Assembly: GCF_003008515.1 (NCBI RefSeq) | Contig: NZ_CP027668.1 | Coordinates: 1,790,001 to 1,854,000 of the forward strand | Length of the DNA stretch: 64,000 nucleotides | DNA from: Phreatobacter cathodiphilus | GTDB lineage: Bacteria > Pseudomonadota > Alphaproteobacteria > Rhizobiales > Phreatobacteraceae | Direction: 5' to 3' | In this document: positions 16,689 to 25,752 of the stretch, piece after piece | How the letters are laid out: each line of letters begins with the position of its first letter | Numbering within the stretch: position 1 is the first letter of the stretch | Made by a program: the position numbers and the translations under genes | Notes under the pieces: generated by a model | What the model was told of the DNA's origin: nothing | Database searches by the model: none | What the model saw: only the letters and a program-made list of their open reading frames with translations

Positions 16689-17666
16689 TCAGCTCGCCTT
16701 GATCGAATTCTCCCGCACCACGTCTCCCCAGATCTTCATCTGGCTCGCGAAGAAGGTCCTGAGCTCGTCCGGCCCCGTCGCCAGCAGCTTGATCTGCTGG
16801 GTCTCGGTGAGCTGTTTCGCCGTGGCCGGCTCGCGGAAAGCGCCGGCCAGCGCCTCCCGGAACCGCGCGACGACGGGCGCCGGCGTGCCGGCGGGTGCGA
16901 AGACGCCCCACCAGGCTTCGGCCTCGAAACCGGGAAAGCCGCTCTCGGCCACCGTCGGCACCTCGGGCAGCGTCGCCGCCCTCTGTGCGCCCGTCTGGAC
17001 GATCGGCCGCAGCGTGCCCGCCGTGAGATGGGCGGCGAGAACCGCGACGGATGCGATGGACAAAGGCACGTGACCGCCGAGCGCGTCGTTGATGAGCGGG
17101 CCGCCGCCGCGATAGGGGATGTGGTTGAAGCCGGTAGCGGCGCGACGGGCGAGCAGCGTCATGGCGAGATGACCGAGGCTGCCGTTGCCGATCGTCCCGT
17201 AGGGCACGCCCCCTGCCCGCTCCTTGCCCGCCTGGATCACCTCGGCGAGGGTCCGGTAGGACTGCGAGGGATGGGTGACCAGCACCATCGGCGCCGTGCC
17301 GATCAGCATGACCGGATCGAGGTCCTTCAGGGAATCGAAAGGCATGTTCGGCAGCAGCGACGGATTCACCGCATGGGTGTCGAAGACGAACAGCCAGGTA
17401 TTGCCGTCGGGTGCCGCCTTGGCCACGGCATTGGCGCCAACGCTGCCGCCGGCCCCTGCCCGGTTCTCCACGATCACGGTGGCCCCGAGGCTGCGCTCGA
17501 GCATCGGCTGGGCGAGCCGCGCCAGCGCATCGACGGAGCCGCCGGGCGGAAAGGGCGCGACGATCCGGATCGTGCCGGAGGGCCAGGACTGCGCTCGCGC
17601 CACGGCAGGGGCGAGCGGCGCGAGGATGGCAGCCGCGGCGAGGCCGCGGCGCGTCAGGGTAGGCAT
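16689..17666 (-). CDS. Orphan Bug/TctC-family substrate-binding protein
   Basis: This 325-residue exported protein has a signal peptide (MPTLTRRGLAAAAILAPLAP..AVARAQ). Bug motifs are SGTIRIVAPFPPGGSVDALA, VIVENRAGAGGSVGANAVA, YGTIGNGSLGH, IPYRGGGP and WWGVFAPAGTPAPVV. There are no tctA or tctB genes beside it, so it may share a permease such as the one at 4819-6778, or act as a ligand sensor. It is the second Bug gene in the window and is clearly distinct from the TctC at 3818. Confidence 0.9.
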   Translation of the reverse strand: MPTLTRRGLAAAAILAPLAPAVARAQSWPSGTIRIVAPFPPGGSVDALARLAQPMLERSLGATVIVENRAGAGGSVGANAVAKAAPDGNTWLFVFDTHAVNPSLLPNMPFDSLKDLDPVMLIGTAPMVLVTHPSQSYRTLAEVIQAGKERAGGVPYGTIGNGSLGHLAMTLLARRAATGFNHIPYRGGGPLINDALGGHVPLSIASVAVLAAHLTAGTLRPIVQTGAQRAATLPEVPTVAESGFPGFEAEAWWGVFAPAGTPAPVVARFREALAGAFREPATAKQLTETQQIKLLATGPDELRTFFASQMKIWGDVVRENSIKAS

Positions 17667-17736
17667 TGGCGTTCTCCCGGTCGATGTGCCGGCGGAGGCG
17701 TCGAGGCCTCCGCCCGTCCGGGAGTATAGGGCGGCG

Positions 17737-18171
17737 TCAGGGAATGCGAAGCACCCAACCCGGCTGGATGAGATCCGGATTGACGATCGGCGGATTGTTG
17801 GCCGCGACGATCTTCGGGTAGTCGGCGCCCTTGCCGTAATGGGTCTCGGCGATCTTCCAGAGCGTGTCGCCCTTCTTCACCGTGTAGAACTTGGCCGCCG
17901 GCGTCTCCGCCGCCACGATGAGCTGGCTGGTGTCGACCTGCGCCACCCCCACCGTGTTGCCGAGGGCGAGGATGATGCGCTCGGCCTCCTCCTGCGACTT
18001 CACCTGGCCCGAGAGCTGCACGTTGTTGCCGGACGTGCCGATCTGCAGCTTGCTCGTGTCGAAGCCGTGGCTGGCCACCTCCTGCGTCAGGACGGGTGCC
18101 GGCGCCGCCTGCGCCTCGCTGGCGCCCACCAGCTTCTTGCCGACGCTCTTCACGAAATCGAAGAATCCCAT
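17737..18171 (-). CDS. kbp: Kbp/YgaU-like BON and LysM domain protein
   Basis: This 144-residue protein begins MGFFDFVKSVGKKL, close to Escherichia coli Kbp (YgaU), the cytoplasmic potassium-binding protein. Residues about 30-85 form a BON domain (LQIGTSGNNVQLSGQVKSQ) and 94-143 a LysM domain (FYTVKKGDTLWKIAETHYGK, ending QPGWVLRIP). The ATG at 18171 is chosen over upstream starts because it has a GGAGGAG ribosome binding site and matches the family start. There is no signal peptide, in keeping with a cytoplasmic role. Confidence 0.88.
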   Translation of the reverse strand: MGFFDFVKSVGKKLVGASEAQAAPAPVLTQEVASHGFDTSKLQIGTSGNNVQLSGQVKSQEEAERIILALGNTVGVAQVDTSQLIVAAETPAAKFYTVKKGDTLWKIAETHYGKGADYPKIVAANNPPIVNPDLIQPGWVLRIP

Positions 18172-18413
18172 GCTCTGCTCCTCCCGGCGGGGCCGCTCAT
18201 CGGCGGCACTGACGGCACAGTAGCGCCCCCGGACCGTCCTGGCCAGCGCACATGACGTTAAGGCAGGCGACGCCGCCGCGCTGCAGCACGCGGGTCTGTG
18301 GATAAGGGATGGACGCATCATTCCCGCCGTTGCCGCCGCCTCGCCGAAGGGTTGCAATCACCCTGTCGGCCCGACCGATTCCGTGCATCCCCTTGCGTGC
18401 CAGGTGCGATTTG

Positions 18414-18767
18414 ATGGGTACTGCGTCTGTGGACCTCACCCTGCCGACGGGCAGCGACCGCGAGGACAGTCTGGTCGCGCTGGTCCTGTGGCGCCTCCAC
18501 GACCCCGCCTGGAACCCCTCTTTCGTCGACCTGCTGGAGGATGCGCGCACCTGCGCCGACCCGAAGACCGAGGCGGCAACGCTGCTCGCCGCCCTGCGCA
18601 CCGTCGTCACCTCGGACGCGGCGCTGGCGCCGCGCGCCCGCACCCTCGCCGTTCAGGCCCAGCGGCTGATGGCGGCGCGCTGTCGCTCGCGTTCCGGCGG
18701 AAGCGAGCCGGAGCCGCCCCGCAGCCGCCGGCTCGGGGCTCTGCGCGCGCCGCTCTTCCGGACCTGA
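18414..18767 (+). CDS. Hypothetical protein
   Basis: The 117-residue frame starting MGTASVDLTLPTGSDREDSL is Ala/Leu/Arg-rich and looks helical in the middle (SLVALVLWRLHD; ATLLAALRTVV), with a basic C-terminal tail. I do not recognise a family. Its stop abuts the convergent recJ stop, with no base between them. The frame is open upstream to 18309, but that part looks non-coding. It could be a small helical regulatory protein; confidence that it is expressed is moderate. Confidence 0.5.
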   Translation: MGTASVDLTLPTGSDREDSLVALVLWRLHDPAWNPSFVDLLEDARTCADPKTEAATLLAALRTVVTSDAALAPRARTLAVQAQRLMAARCRSRSGGSEPEPPRSRRLGALRAPLFRT

Positions 18768-20567
18768 TCAGAGGCCCGGCGGAACGGCCGCGTCGGTCAT
18801 GCGGAACTGCACCCGCTCCTGGCCTTGCCAGCGGTTGATGGCGGCGCATCCCGCGACGTGAAGCGGGCGGCCGCGGTTCGCCGCCAGCATCTGCCCCAGC
18901 GGTTGGCCGGCGGCCCTGAAGGCGATGGCGTCGACCGTCTTGCCGTCCCCGCTGCGCAACCGCGCCCGCACATGGGCGCCGGCGAGTTCGTCGACGTGCA
19001 CCAGCGTGTGCGAGGGCAGCGCCAGGATGGGCTCGGGATTGCCGGTGCCGAAGGGCCCTGCCCGGTCGAGCATGGAGACGAGCTCGGTCGTCAGCGCTCC
19101 CGCCGTGGTCGCCGCGTCGACGAGCAGCATGTCCTCGCGCCGCGCCCGGCTCACCGCCTCGGCGAGGTGCGCCTCGAGGAAGGCGCGGAATTCGGCCAGC
19201 CGCTCCCGCTGCACGGTGATGCCGGCGGCCATGGCGTGGCCGCCGCCCTTGGCGAGGATCCCGGAGGCGACCGCCCGTCTTACCGCCGCGCCGAGATCGA
19301 CCCCCGGCAGCGACCGGCCAGACCCCGTCCCCGTGTCGCCGGTGAAGGCGATGGCGAAGGCGGGCCGTTTGAAGCGTTCCTTAAGCCGCGAGGCGACGAG
19401 ACCCACGACCCCGGCGTGCCAGCCGTTGCCGGCGGTCACCACGACGGCGGCTCCCTCCTCCAGCGGCCCCAGTGCGGCGAGCGCTTCGGCCTCGGCCTCC
19501 GCGACCGTGCCCATCTCCACCACCTGCCGCTCGCGGTTCAGCCGGTCGAGATCGGCGGCGAGGCGCCCGGCCTCCAGCGTGTCCTCCGTCATCAGCAGTC
19601 TGAGCCCCAGCGCCGCATCGCCGATTCGTCCTCCGGCATTGATGCGGGGGCCGAGGAGGAATCCGAGGTGGTAGGGCGTCGGCGGCCCGTCCAGCCGCGC
19701 CACGTCCATCAGCGCGCGCAGGCCGGCATTCTCGCGCCGCCGCATGACGACGAGGCCGCGGGCCACGAAGGCCCGGTTGAGCCCGGTGAGCGGCACCACG
19801 TCGGCGACCGTGCCGAGCGCCACGAGGTCGACGAGGCCCATCAGGTCGGGCTCCGGCCGCGCCGTCGTCCAATGCCCCTTGCCGCGCAGGTGGCGGTTCA
19901 GCGCCACGACGAGCATGAAGGTGACGCCGGCGGCGCAGAGCTGGCCGAGCCCGGAGAGATCGTCCTGGCGGTTGGGGTTCACCACGGCCTCGACGGCCGG
20001 CAGCGTCTCGTCGGCCTGGTGATGGTCGCAGACCACGACGTCGAGACCGAGAGCCCCCGCCTCCCCCAGCACCTGGTGGCTGGTGGTGCCGCAGTCGAGG
20101 GTGACGAGCAGCGTCGCGCCGCGGCCCGCGAGTTGGCGCAGCGCCTCGGCATTGGGCCCGTAGCCCTCGAAGATGCGGTCGGGGATGTGCAGGAAGGGGT
20201 CGAGGCCGGCGGCCCGCAGGAACAGCGCCAGCACCGCCGAGGAGGCCGCACCGTCGACGTCGTAATCGCCGAAGATCGCCACCTGCTCGCCAGTCAGCAC
20301 CGCTTTGGCGAGCCGCTCCACCGCCCGGTCCATGTCGGTGAGGACGGAGGGATCGGGCATGGCCTCCCGGATCGTCGGATCCAGGAAGGCCTCCGTGGTG
20401 TCGGCGGTGACGCCCCGGCCCGCCAGCACCCGGGCGAGGATGTCCGGCAGGCCGTGGGTCTGGGCGATGGCAAGCGCCTGGGCGCGCCCCGGTTCATCGA
20501 GCCGGTCGCGCCAGGCGCGACCGAGGGCCGATGTTTCGATGCCGAGGAACAGCCGGCGGCGCTCCAT
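18768..20567 (-). CDS. recJ: Single-stranded-DNA-specific exonuclease RecJ
   Basis: This 599-residue protein is the 5'-3' single-strand exonuclease of recombination and mismatch repair. DHH phosphoesterase motifs are present in order: VAIFGDYDVDGAASSAV, TLDCGTTSHQ, VVCDHHQADETLP, LVALGTVADVVPL and GPRINAGGRIGDA. The DHHA1 region follows with GGGHAMAAGI, and an OB-fold C-terminal segment ends with RWQGQERVQFRMTDAA. It follows glpX by four bases, in the alphaproteobacterial order hom-glpX-recJ. Confidence 0.96.
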   Translation of the reverse strand: MERRRLFLGIETSALGRAWRDRLDEPGRAQALAIAQTHGLPDILARVLAGRGVTADTTEAFLDPTIREAMPDPSVLTDMDRAVERLAKAVLTGEQVAIFGDYDVDGAASSAVLALFLRAAGLDPFLHIPDRIFEGYGPNAEALRQLAGRGATLLVTLDCGTTSHQVLGEAGALGLDVVVCDHHQADETLPAVEAVVNPNRQDDLSGLGQLCAAGVTFMLVVALNRHLRGKGHWTTARPEPDLMGLVDLVALGTVADVVPLTGLNRAFVARGLVVMRRRENAGLRALMDVARLDGPPTPYHLGFLLGPRINAGGRIGDAALGLRLLMTEDTLEAGRLAADLDRLNRERQVVEMGTVAEAEAEALAALGPLEEGAAVVVTAGNGWHAGVVGLVASRLKERFKRPAFAIAFTGDTGTGSGRSLPGVDLGAAVRRAVASGILAKGGGHAMAAGITVQRERLAEFRAFLEAHLAEAVSRARREDMLLVDAATTAGALTTELVSMLDRAGPFGTGNPEPILALPSHTLVHVDELAGAHVRARLRSGDGKTVDAIAFRAAGQPLGQMLAANRGRPLHVAGCAAINRWQGQERVQFRMTDAAVPPGL

Positions 20568-20571
20568 GGGG

Positions 20572-21573
20572 TCAGTCGAGATGGAATTTCTCGAGCTGGC
20601 GATGCTCGCCGAAGATCCGCCGCACGGTGCCGGTGGTCGACCGGTACACGATGGTCTCGGTGGTGATCAGCTCGGGGCCGAAGACCACGCCCTTGAGCAG
20701 CGCGCCGTCGGTGACGCCGGTCGCCGAGACGATCACGTCGCCGGAGGCCATCTCCTCCATCGCATACTTCTTGTTCGGGTCCTTCACGCCCATCTTGCGG
20801 GCGCGCTCGACCTTGGCCTCGGTGTCGAGGATCAGGCGGCCCTGCATCTGGCCGCCGACGCAGCGCAGCGCCGCCGCCGCCAGCACGCCCTCGGGCGCGC
20901 CGCCGATGCCGAGATAGATGTCGATGCCGGTCTCCAGCGCATTGGCGGTGTGGATGACGCCGGCGACGTCGCCGTCGGTGATGAGACGGATGGCGGCGCC
21001 GGTGCCGCGCACGGCCTCGATCAGCTTGGCGTGGCGCGGCCGGTCCATGATCAGCGCGGTGATCTCGTTGGGCTTCACGCCCTTGGCCTTCGCGATGGCG
21101 TGGATGTTGTCGACCGGCGAGGCGTCGAGGTCGACGACCCCCTTCGGATAGCCCGGGCCGACGGCGATCTTGTCCATGTAGACGTCGGGCGCGTTGAGCA
21201 GCGAGCCGTGCTCGGCCATGGCGATGACGGCGATCGAACCCGGCATGTCCTTGGCGCAGAGGGTGGTGCCCTCCAGCGGGTCGAGGGCGATGTCGACCTT
21301 CGGCCCCTTCTTGGTGCCGACCTCCTCGCCGATATAGAGCATCGGCGCCTCGTCGCGCTCGCCCTCGCCGATCACCACCGTGCCGTCGATCGGCAGCTTG
21401 TTCAGCTCGCGCCGCATGGCGTCGACGGCGGCCTGGTCGGCCGCCTTCTCGTTGCCCCGGCCGCGCAGGCGCGCAGAGGCCACCGCCGCCCGCTCCGTCA
21501 CCCGGACGAGTTCCATGGAGAGGACCCGCTCGATGACGAGGTTCTTGGGGATGGAAAGCCCTTGCTCGGCCAT
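20572..21573 (-). CDS. glpX: Class II fructose-1,6-bisphosphatase
   Basis: This 333-residue enzyme hydrolyses fructose-1,6-bisphosphate in gluconeogenesis. Class II motifs are AADQAAVDAMRREL, GTVVIGEGERDEAPMLYIGE, VDIALDPLEGT, DRPRH and YLGIGGAPEGVLAAAAL. The ATG at 21573 (MAEQGLSIPKN) has AAGGA upstream; the frame is open further 5', but that part overlaps hom antisense-like sequence. It lies between hom and recJ, a conserved order in this bacterial group. Confidence 0.96.
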   Translation of the reverse strand: MAEQGLSIPKNLVIERVLSMELVRVTERAAVASARLRGRGNEKAADQAAVDAMRRELNKLPIDGTVVIGEGERDEAPMLYIGEEVGTKKGPKVDIALDPLEGTTLCAKDMPGSIAVIAMAEHGSLLNAPDVYMDKIAVGPGYPKGVVDLDASPVDNIHAIAKAKGVKPNEITALIMDRPRHAKLIEAVRGTGAAIRLITDGDVAGVIHTANALETGIDIYLGIGGAPEGVLAAAALRCVGGQMQGRLILDTEAKVERARKMGVKDPNKKYAMEEMASGDVIVSATGVTDGALLKGVVFGPELITTETIVYRSTTGTVRRIFGEHRQLEKFHLD

Positions 21574-21605
21574 TGGAAGGTCCTTTTCGCTCTTGGGATC
21601 GGTGG

Positions 21606-22925
21606 TCAGTTGCGTTCGATGCGGATGACCTGGGGGGCGCCCAGGAGGATTCCGTCCGTGTCCATGGCCTTGAGGGCGCGCCGCACGGCGGCCTCCGTCG
21701 TCGCGTAGGTAATGAGCACGACCGGCGCGGGCGCCGCAGCCGCGGCCGGATCGGTGCCGCCGCGCACGGGGCCTGCCCGGCGCTGCACGATCGATTCCAG
21801 CGAGATGTTGTTCTGCGCCATGCGCGAGGCGATGCGCGCCGCCGTGCCCGGCTTGTCCACCACTTCGAGGCGGATGTAGTAGCCGCCCTCGTGCCGGGTC
21901 ATCGGCGCCCGGCTGGGCTTCGTCAAGGCGGAGACCGGGCGGATGAAGGGCGCCGTGCGGTGCCCACGCGCCACGTCGACGATGTCGGCGATGACGGCGG
22001 AGGCGGTGGCGTCGCCGCCGGCCCCCGGGCCGACCAGGGTGAGGTCCACGGCGTCGGCGTCGATGGCCACGGCGTTGAGCACGCCGTTGACCTGGGCGAT
22101 GGCCTCGTCCTTGGGGATGAAGGTCGGGTGCACGCGCTGCTCGACGCCGTCGGCGGTGCGCTGGGCGACGCCCAGCAGTTTCACCCGGTAGCCGAGCTCC
22201 TCGGCCATGCGCAGGTCCACCGGCTTGATCGAGCGGATGCCCTCGATGGAGATGCCCTTGGTGTCGACCAGCGTGCCGAAGGCGAGGCTGGTGAGGAGCG
22301 AGAGCTTGTGGGCGGTGTCGAAGCCGTCCACGTCGAAGGTCGGATCGGCCTCCGCATACCCCAGGCGCTGGGCGTCCTTCAGGCACTCCTCGAAGGCGAT
22401 GCCCTCCTCCGCCATGCGGGTGAGGATGTAGTTGCAGGTGCCGTTGAGGATGCCATAGACGCGCTCGATCGTGTTGCCGAGCAGGCTTTCCCTGAGGGTC
22501 TTGATGACGGGGATGCCGCCGGCCACCGCCGCCTCGAAATTGAGCGCCACGCCCTTGGCCTCGGCCTTCTTGGCCAGGGCCGGCCCGTGGGCGGCGAGCA
22601 GCGCCTTGTTGGCGGTGACCACCGCCTTGCCGTGGCCGAGAGCCGTCTCCACCGCCGCCTTGGCCGGATCCTCGGCGCCGCCCATCAGCTCGACGAAGAC
22701 GTCGATCTCCGGATCGGCGGCGAGGCTGACGGGATCGTCCACCCAGCGCGCGCCGGAGAGGTCGATGCCGCGGTCCTTCCTGCGCGAGCGGGCGGAGACG
22801 GCGGTGACGCGGATCGGACGGCCGGCGGCTTCCGCCAGGCGATTGTCGCGCTTGGCGATGAGCCGGACGACCGAGGCCCCGACCGTGCCGAGGCCGGCGA
22901 TCCCGACTTTCAAGACGTCCTGCAT
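21606..22925 (-). CDS. hom: Homoserine dehydrogenase with C-terminal ACT domain
   Basis: This 439-residue enzyme reduces aspartate semialdehyde to homoserine for threonine and methionine synthesis. The NAD(P) motif GIAGLGTVGASVV is at residues 8-20. FVELMGG, VVTANKALLA, NFEAAVAGGIPVIKTLRESL, ILNGTCNYILTRM and GYAEADPTFDVDGFD follow. The ACT domain (YYIRLEVVDKPGTAARIAS) starts near residue 345 and suggests feedback control by threonine. The start at 22925 (MQDVLKVGIAGLG) fits the family. Confidence 0.96.
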   Translation of the reverse strand: MQDVLKVGIAGLGTVGASVVRLIAKRDNRLAEAAGRPIRVTAVSARSRRKDRGIDLSGARWVDDPVSLAADPEIDVFVELMGGAEDPAKAAVETALGHGKAVVTANKALLAAHGPALAKKAEAKGVALNFEAAVAGGIPVIKTLRESLLGNTIERVYGILNGTCNYILTRMAEEGIAFEECLKDAQRLGYAEADPTFDVDGFDTAHKLSLLTSLAFGTLVDTKGISIEGIRSIKPVDLRMAEELGYRVKLLGVAQRTADGVEQRVHPTFIPKDEAIAQVNGVLNAVAIDADAVDLTLVGPGAGGDATASAVIADIVDVARGHRTAPFIRPVSALTKPSRAPMTRHEGGYYIRLEVVDKPGTAARIASRMAQNNISLESIVQRRAGPVRGGTDPAAAAAPAPVVLITYATTEAAVRRALKAMDTDGILLGAPQVIRIERN

Positions 22926-23018
22926 GGCTGATGGATCCGCACTGCCGCGACCGATGCGTCGCGCCGGGCTTGTGCCCGATTTGGCCCGACAAGGCAAGGA
23001 ATGCCGGTCCCGGCGCCC

Positions 23019-23824
23019 TCAATCCAGCAGGTGGTCGATGCCGCGGGTGAGGCCGACGGAGCCGCCCACCCGGCGCGCCGCCAGCAGCGTTCCGCCGACA
23101 TAAGGGGCCGCCGAGGAGCCGGCGTCGTGGCGGATGGTCAGCCGCTCGTCCGGCAGGCCGAAGATCGCCTCGGCGGAGAGGACGAAGGAGGGCATGCGAA
23201 CCGAATGGACCTGGACGGCGATCCCGCCGGCATTGACCGCCCCGCCCCGCGTCTCGCGGATGCCGCCGAGCTCGTCGACGGGCTTCGAGGTCGGCGCGCC
23301 GCGGATCGTCGACAGGATTTCGCCGAGCTCGCGCCCCGTGCCCGAGGGCGTGTCGGGCTTCTTGGCCGAGGCGTAGTCGATGATCTCGACGTCCGGCACG
23401 TGCCGCGCCGCCATGGTGGCGAAGCGCTTCAGCAGCGAGGCGGTGACGGAGAAATTGCCGGCGGCGATGACGCCCTTCCCCGCTGCCTTCGCGGCGGCGT
23501 CGATCTCGGCATAATCCCCGGCCGCAAGGCCCGACGTGCCGATGACGACGTGGCGGCCGCTCGCCAGCGCCTCGAGGGCATGGCCCTTCACCACATGGGC
23601 TTGGTGTAGTCGACGACGACGTCGCTCGGCACCGCCAGCGCTTCCGCGAGCGTCGCCGAGACGGCGAGACCGAGCGCCGGCCCGCCCGCCACCTCCCCGG
23701 CGTCGCGGCCGGCGGCGGAGCGCGCCACGGCGCCGACGAGCGACAGGTCGCCCGCGGCGGCCACCGCCCGCACCAGTTCGCGCCCCACCCAGCCCGAGGC
23801 CCCTGCGACGACGATGCGGATCAT
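23019..23824 (-). pseudogene. dapB: DapB-like reductase (4-hydroxy-tetrahydrodipicolinate reductase family), disrupted by a frameshift
   Basis: Two overlapping frames on the minus strand make one DapB-like protein of about 268 residues. The first (from 23824) has the NAD(P) motif VVAGASGWVGRELV and runs to VDYTKPMW then TGA (23590-23588). The second continues as VKGHALEALASGRHVVIGTS to 23019. One missing base near 23594-23597 would explain the break: ATGTGGTGA would become ATGGTGGTGA. The usual catalytic HHRHK motif is replaced (EIIDYASAKKPDTPSGT); the Lys and the PSGT loop remain, but both His are absent, so this is a DapB-like paralogue family. It may be a real pseudogene or a base-calling error. 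It sits between alaC and hom on the same strand. Confidence 0.75.
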
Positions 23825-23839
23825 GGCGGCTCCTTCGGC

Positions 23840-25069
23840 TCAGCGGCCGGCGGCGGCGATAGGAATGACGTTGTGGAGGGTGGTCGCCGCGCCGTCGAAG
23901 AAGCGTTTCACGTTGCGCGCCGCCTGGCGGATGCGTTGCTCGTTCTCGACCACGGCGATGCGCACATACTCGTCGCCGTGCTCGCCGAAGCCGATGCCGG
24001 GCGCCACCGCGACCTCGGCCTTCTCGACCAGCAGCTTGGCGAATTCGAGCGAGCCCAGCGGCTTGAACTGATCGGGAATCGGCACCCAGGCGAACATCGA
24101 GGCCTGCGGGACGGGAATGTCCCAGCCGGACTTGCCGAAGCTCTCGACCAGCGCGTCGCGCCGCTTGCGATAGGTGCCGCGCATCTCGTGGATGCAGTCC
24201 TCCGGCCCGTTCAGGGCCGCGGTCGCCGCCACCTGCACCGGCGTATAGGCGCCGTAGTCGAGATAGCTCTTCACCCGCGCCAGCGCGGCGCAGAGCCGCT
24301 CGTTGCCGACCGCGAAGCCGATGCGCCAGCCGGCCATGGAGAAGGTCTTGGACATGGAGGTGAACTCCACCGCCACGTCGAAGGCGCCGGGCACCTGCAG
24401 GATCGAGGGCGGCGGATTGGCGTCGTCGAAATAGACCTCGGCATAGGCGAGGTCGGAGAGCACGATCAGATCGTGCTTCTTCGCGAAGCGGACGAGTTCG
24501 GCATAGAAATCGAGATCGGCAACCTGCGCCGTCGGGTTGGAGGGATAGCAGGTGACGACGGCGATGGGCTTGGGGATGGAATGCTGCATGGCCCGCTCCA
24601 TCGCGCGGAAATACTCTTCGTCGGCGGTGGCCGGCACCGAGCGGATGACGCCGCCCGCCATCAGGAAGCCGAAGGCGTGGATCGGATAGCTTGGATTGGG
24701 GCAGAGCACGACGTCGCCCGGGGCGGTGATCGCCTGCGCCATGTTGGCGAAGCCTTCCTTGGACCCGAGCGTGGCGATGACCTGGGTGTCCGGGTCGAGC
24801 TTCACGCCGAAGCGGCGGGCGTAATAGGCCGCCTGGGCGCGCCGGAGCCCCGGAATGCCCTTGGAGGCCGAGTAGCGGTCGGTGCGCGGCTTGCCGATCG
24901 TCTCCTTCAGCTTCTCGATGACGTGGTCGGGGGCCGGCAGGTCCGGATTGCCCATGCCGAGGTCGATGATGTCGACGCCCTTGGCGCGGGCGGCGGCCTT
25001 CACCTTGTTCACCTGCTCGAAGACGTAGGGAGGCAGCCGGCGGATGCGGTGGAACTGGGGCTGGGTCAT
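23840..25069 (-). CDS. alaC: PLP-dependent aminotransferase, AlaC-like (class I/II)
   Basis: This 409-residue enzyme resembles Escherichia coli AlaC (glutamate-pyruvate aminotransferase) and is often labelled LL-diaminopimelate aminotransferase in databases. Signatures include IRRLPPYVFEQVN, IIDLGMGNPDLPAPDHVIEK, PNPSYPIHAFGFL, YPSNPTAQ, LSDLAYAEVYFDD and the PLP lysine in SMSKTFSMAGWRIGF. The ATG at 25069 (MTQPQFHRI) is chosen over an upstream start. It is the first gene of the alaC-dapB'-hom-glpX-recJ run. An alanine or diaminopimelate role cannot be separated by reading alone. Confidence 0.88.
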   Translation of the reverse strand: MTQPQFHRIRRLPPYVFEQVNKVKAAARAKGVDIIDLGMGNPDLPAPDHVIEKLKETIGKPRTDRYSASKGIPGLRRAQAAYYARRFGVKLDPDTQVIATLGSKEGFANMAQAITAPGDVVLCPNPSYPIHAFGFLMAGGVIRSVPATADEEYFRAMERAMQHSIPKPIAVVTCYPSNPTAQVADLDFYAELVRFAKKHDLIVLSDLAYAEVYFDDANPPPSILQVPGAFDVAVEFTSMSKTFSMAGWRIGFAVGNERLCAALARVKSYLDYGAYTPVQVAATAALNGPEDCIHEMRGTYRKRRDALVESFGKSGWDIPVPQASMFAWVPIPDQFKPLGSLEFAKLLVEKAEVAVAPGIGFGEHGDEYVRIAVVENEQRIRQAARNVKRFFDGAATTLHNVIPIAAAGR

Positions 25070-25177
25070 CGGTGCGAGTCGCTCGGGCGGCAGGCCTTGC
25101 CGCAAGGGGCTAGCCTCGTATCACATTGCAATACGGCTTGGAACGGGAGGGCGCCCGCGCCGCTCCCGTCTTTCGTC

Positions 25178-25624
25178 CTAGTCCTCGCTGCCGCGTTCGG
25201 CCGGATCGATGGCCGGGCGCGCGCCGGGCCCGGGTCCGCGAATGCGGCCCTGGCTCTCCAGGCGCTGCTGCATCGCGCCGGAATGAGCGGCGCGCTGCGC
25301 CTCCAATTCCTGACGACGCGCCGTCTGCTGGGCCGGGGTCAGCAGTTCCGGCGTCTCCGACGAGCGCGGCGGCGGCGCCACCCGGTCGGGCGGCGGCAGC
25401 CGGGCGATCAGGGTGCCGGCGCCGTAACCGGTGACCCGGAGCGGCGCGGGAGCCCAGAGGCCGCCGCCGGCGACCGGTGGCAACGGCGTCGGCTGGGAGG
25501 GGCCGTAGGGCGAGGGATAGCCGTCGCTGGCGTGCTGGCATCCGGCGAGCATGAACGCCGCTGCGGCCACGACGGCGAGCCGTGACGGGGCCGGCGCGAT
25601 CAGCCGGAGGAATGAAACTGCCAT
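25178..25624 (-). CDS. Proline-rich lipoprotein
   Basis: This 148-residue protein has a signal peptide and lipobox MLAGC with the lipidated Cys at residue 29. The rest is low-complexity, Pro/Gly/Ala-rich (YGPSQPTPLPPVAGGG), followed by a Gln/Arg-rich segment (LTPAQQTARRQELEAQ) that may be helical. The ATG at 25624 follows CGGAGAG. It is divergent from phaC. Its function is unknown; an envelope-anchored structural role is possible. Confidence 0.75.
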   Translation of the reverse strand: MAVSFLRLIAPAPSRLAVVAAAAFMLAGCQHASDGYPSPYGPSQPTPLPPVAGGGLWAPAPLRVTGYGAGTLIARLPPPDRVAPPPRSSETPELLTPAQQTARRQELEAQRAAHSGAMQQRLESQGRIRGPGPGARPAIDPAERGSED

Positions 25625-25707
25625 GTCGCTCTCCGAGGGGAAACCACACATCTTTCGCATGGCGGCCTCCGCATCGCCTTCCTAATATGCTCAGATCAAA
25701 AAGTGGA

Positions 25708-25732
25708 CCGATTTCGTGATGGACGAAAGCGG
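25708..25732. promoter_or_regulatory. Imperfect dyad CCGATTTCG-N7-CGAAAGCGG before phaC
   Basis: Nine-base arms with one mismatch end 20 bases before the phaC start codon (25753), just ahead of the GGAGGG ribosome binding site. It could be an operator in the phaC promoter or a hairpin in the 5' leader. No consensus was matched. Confidence 0.3.
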
Positions 25733-25752
25733 CGATTTTCGGAGGGACGCTC

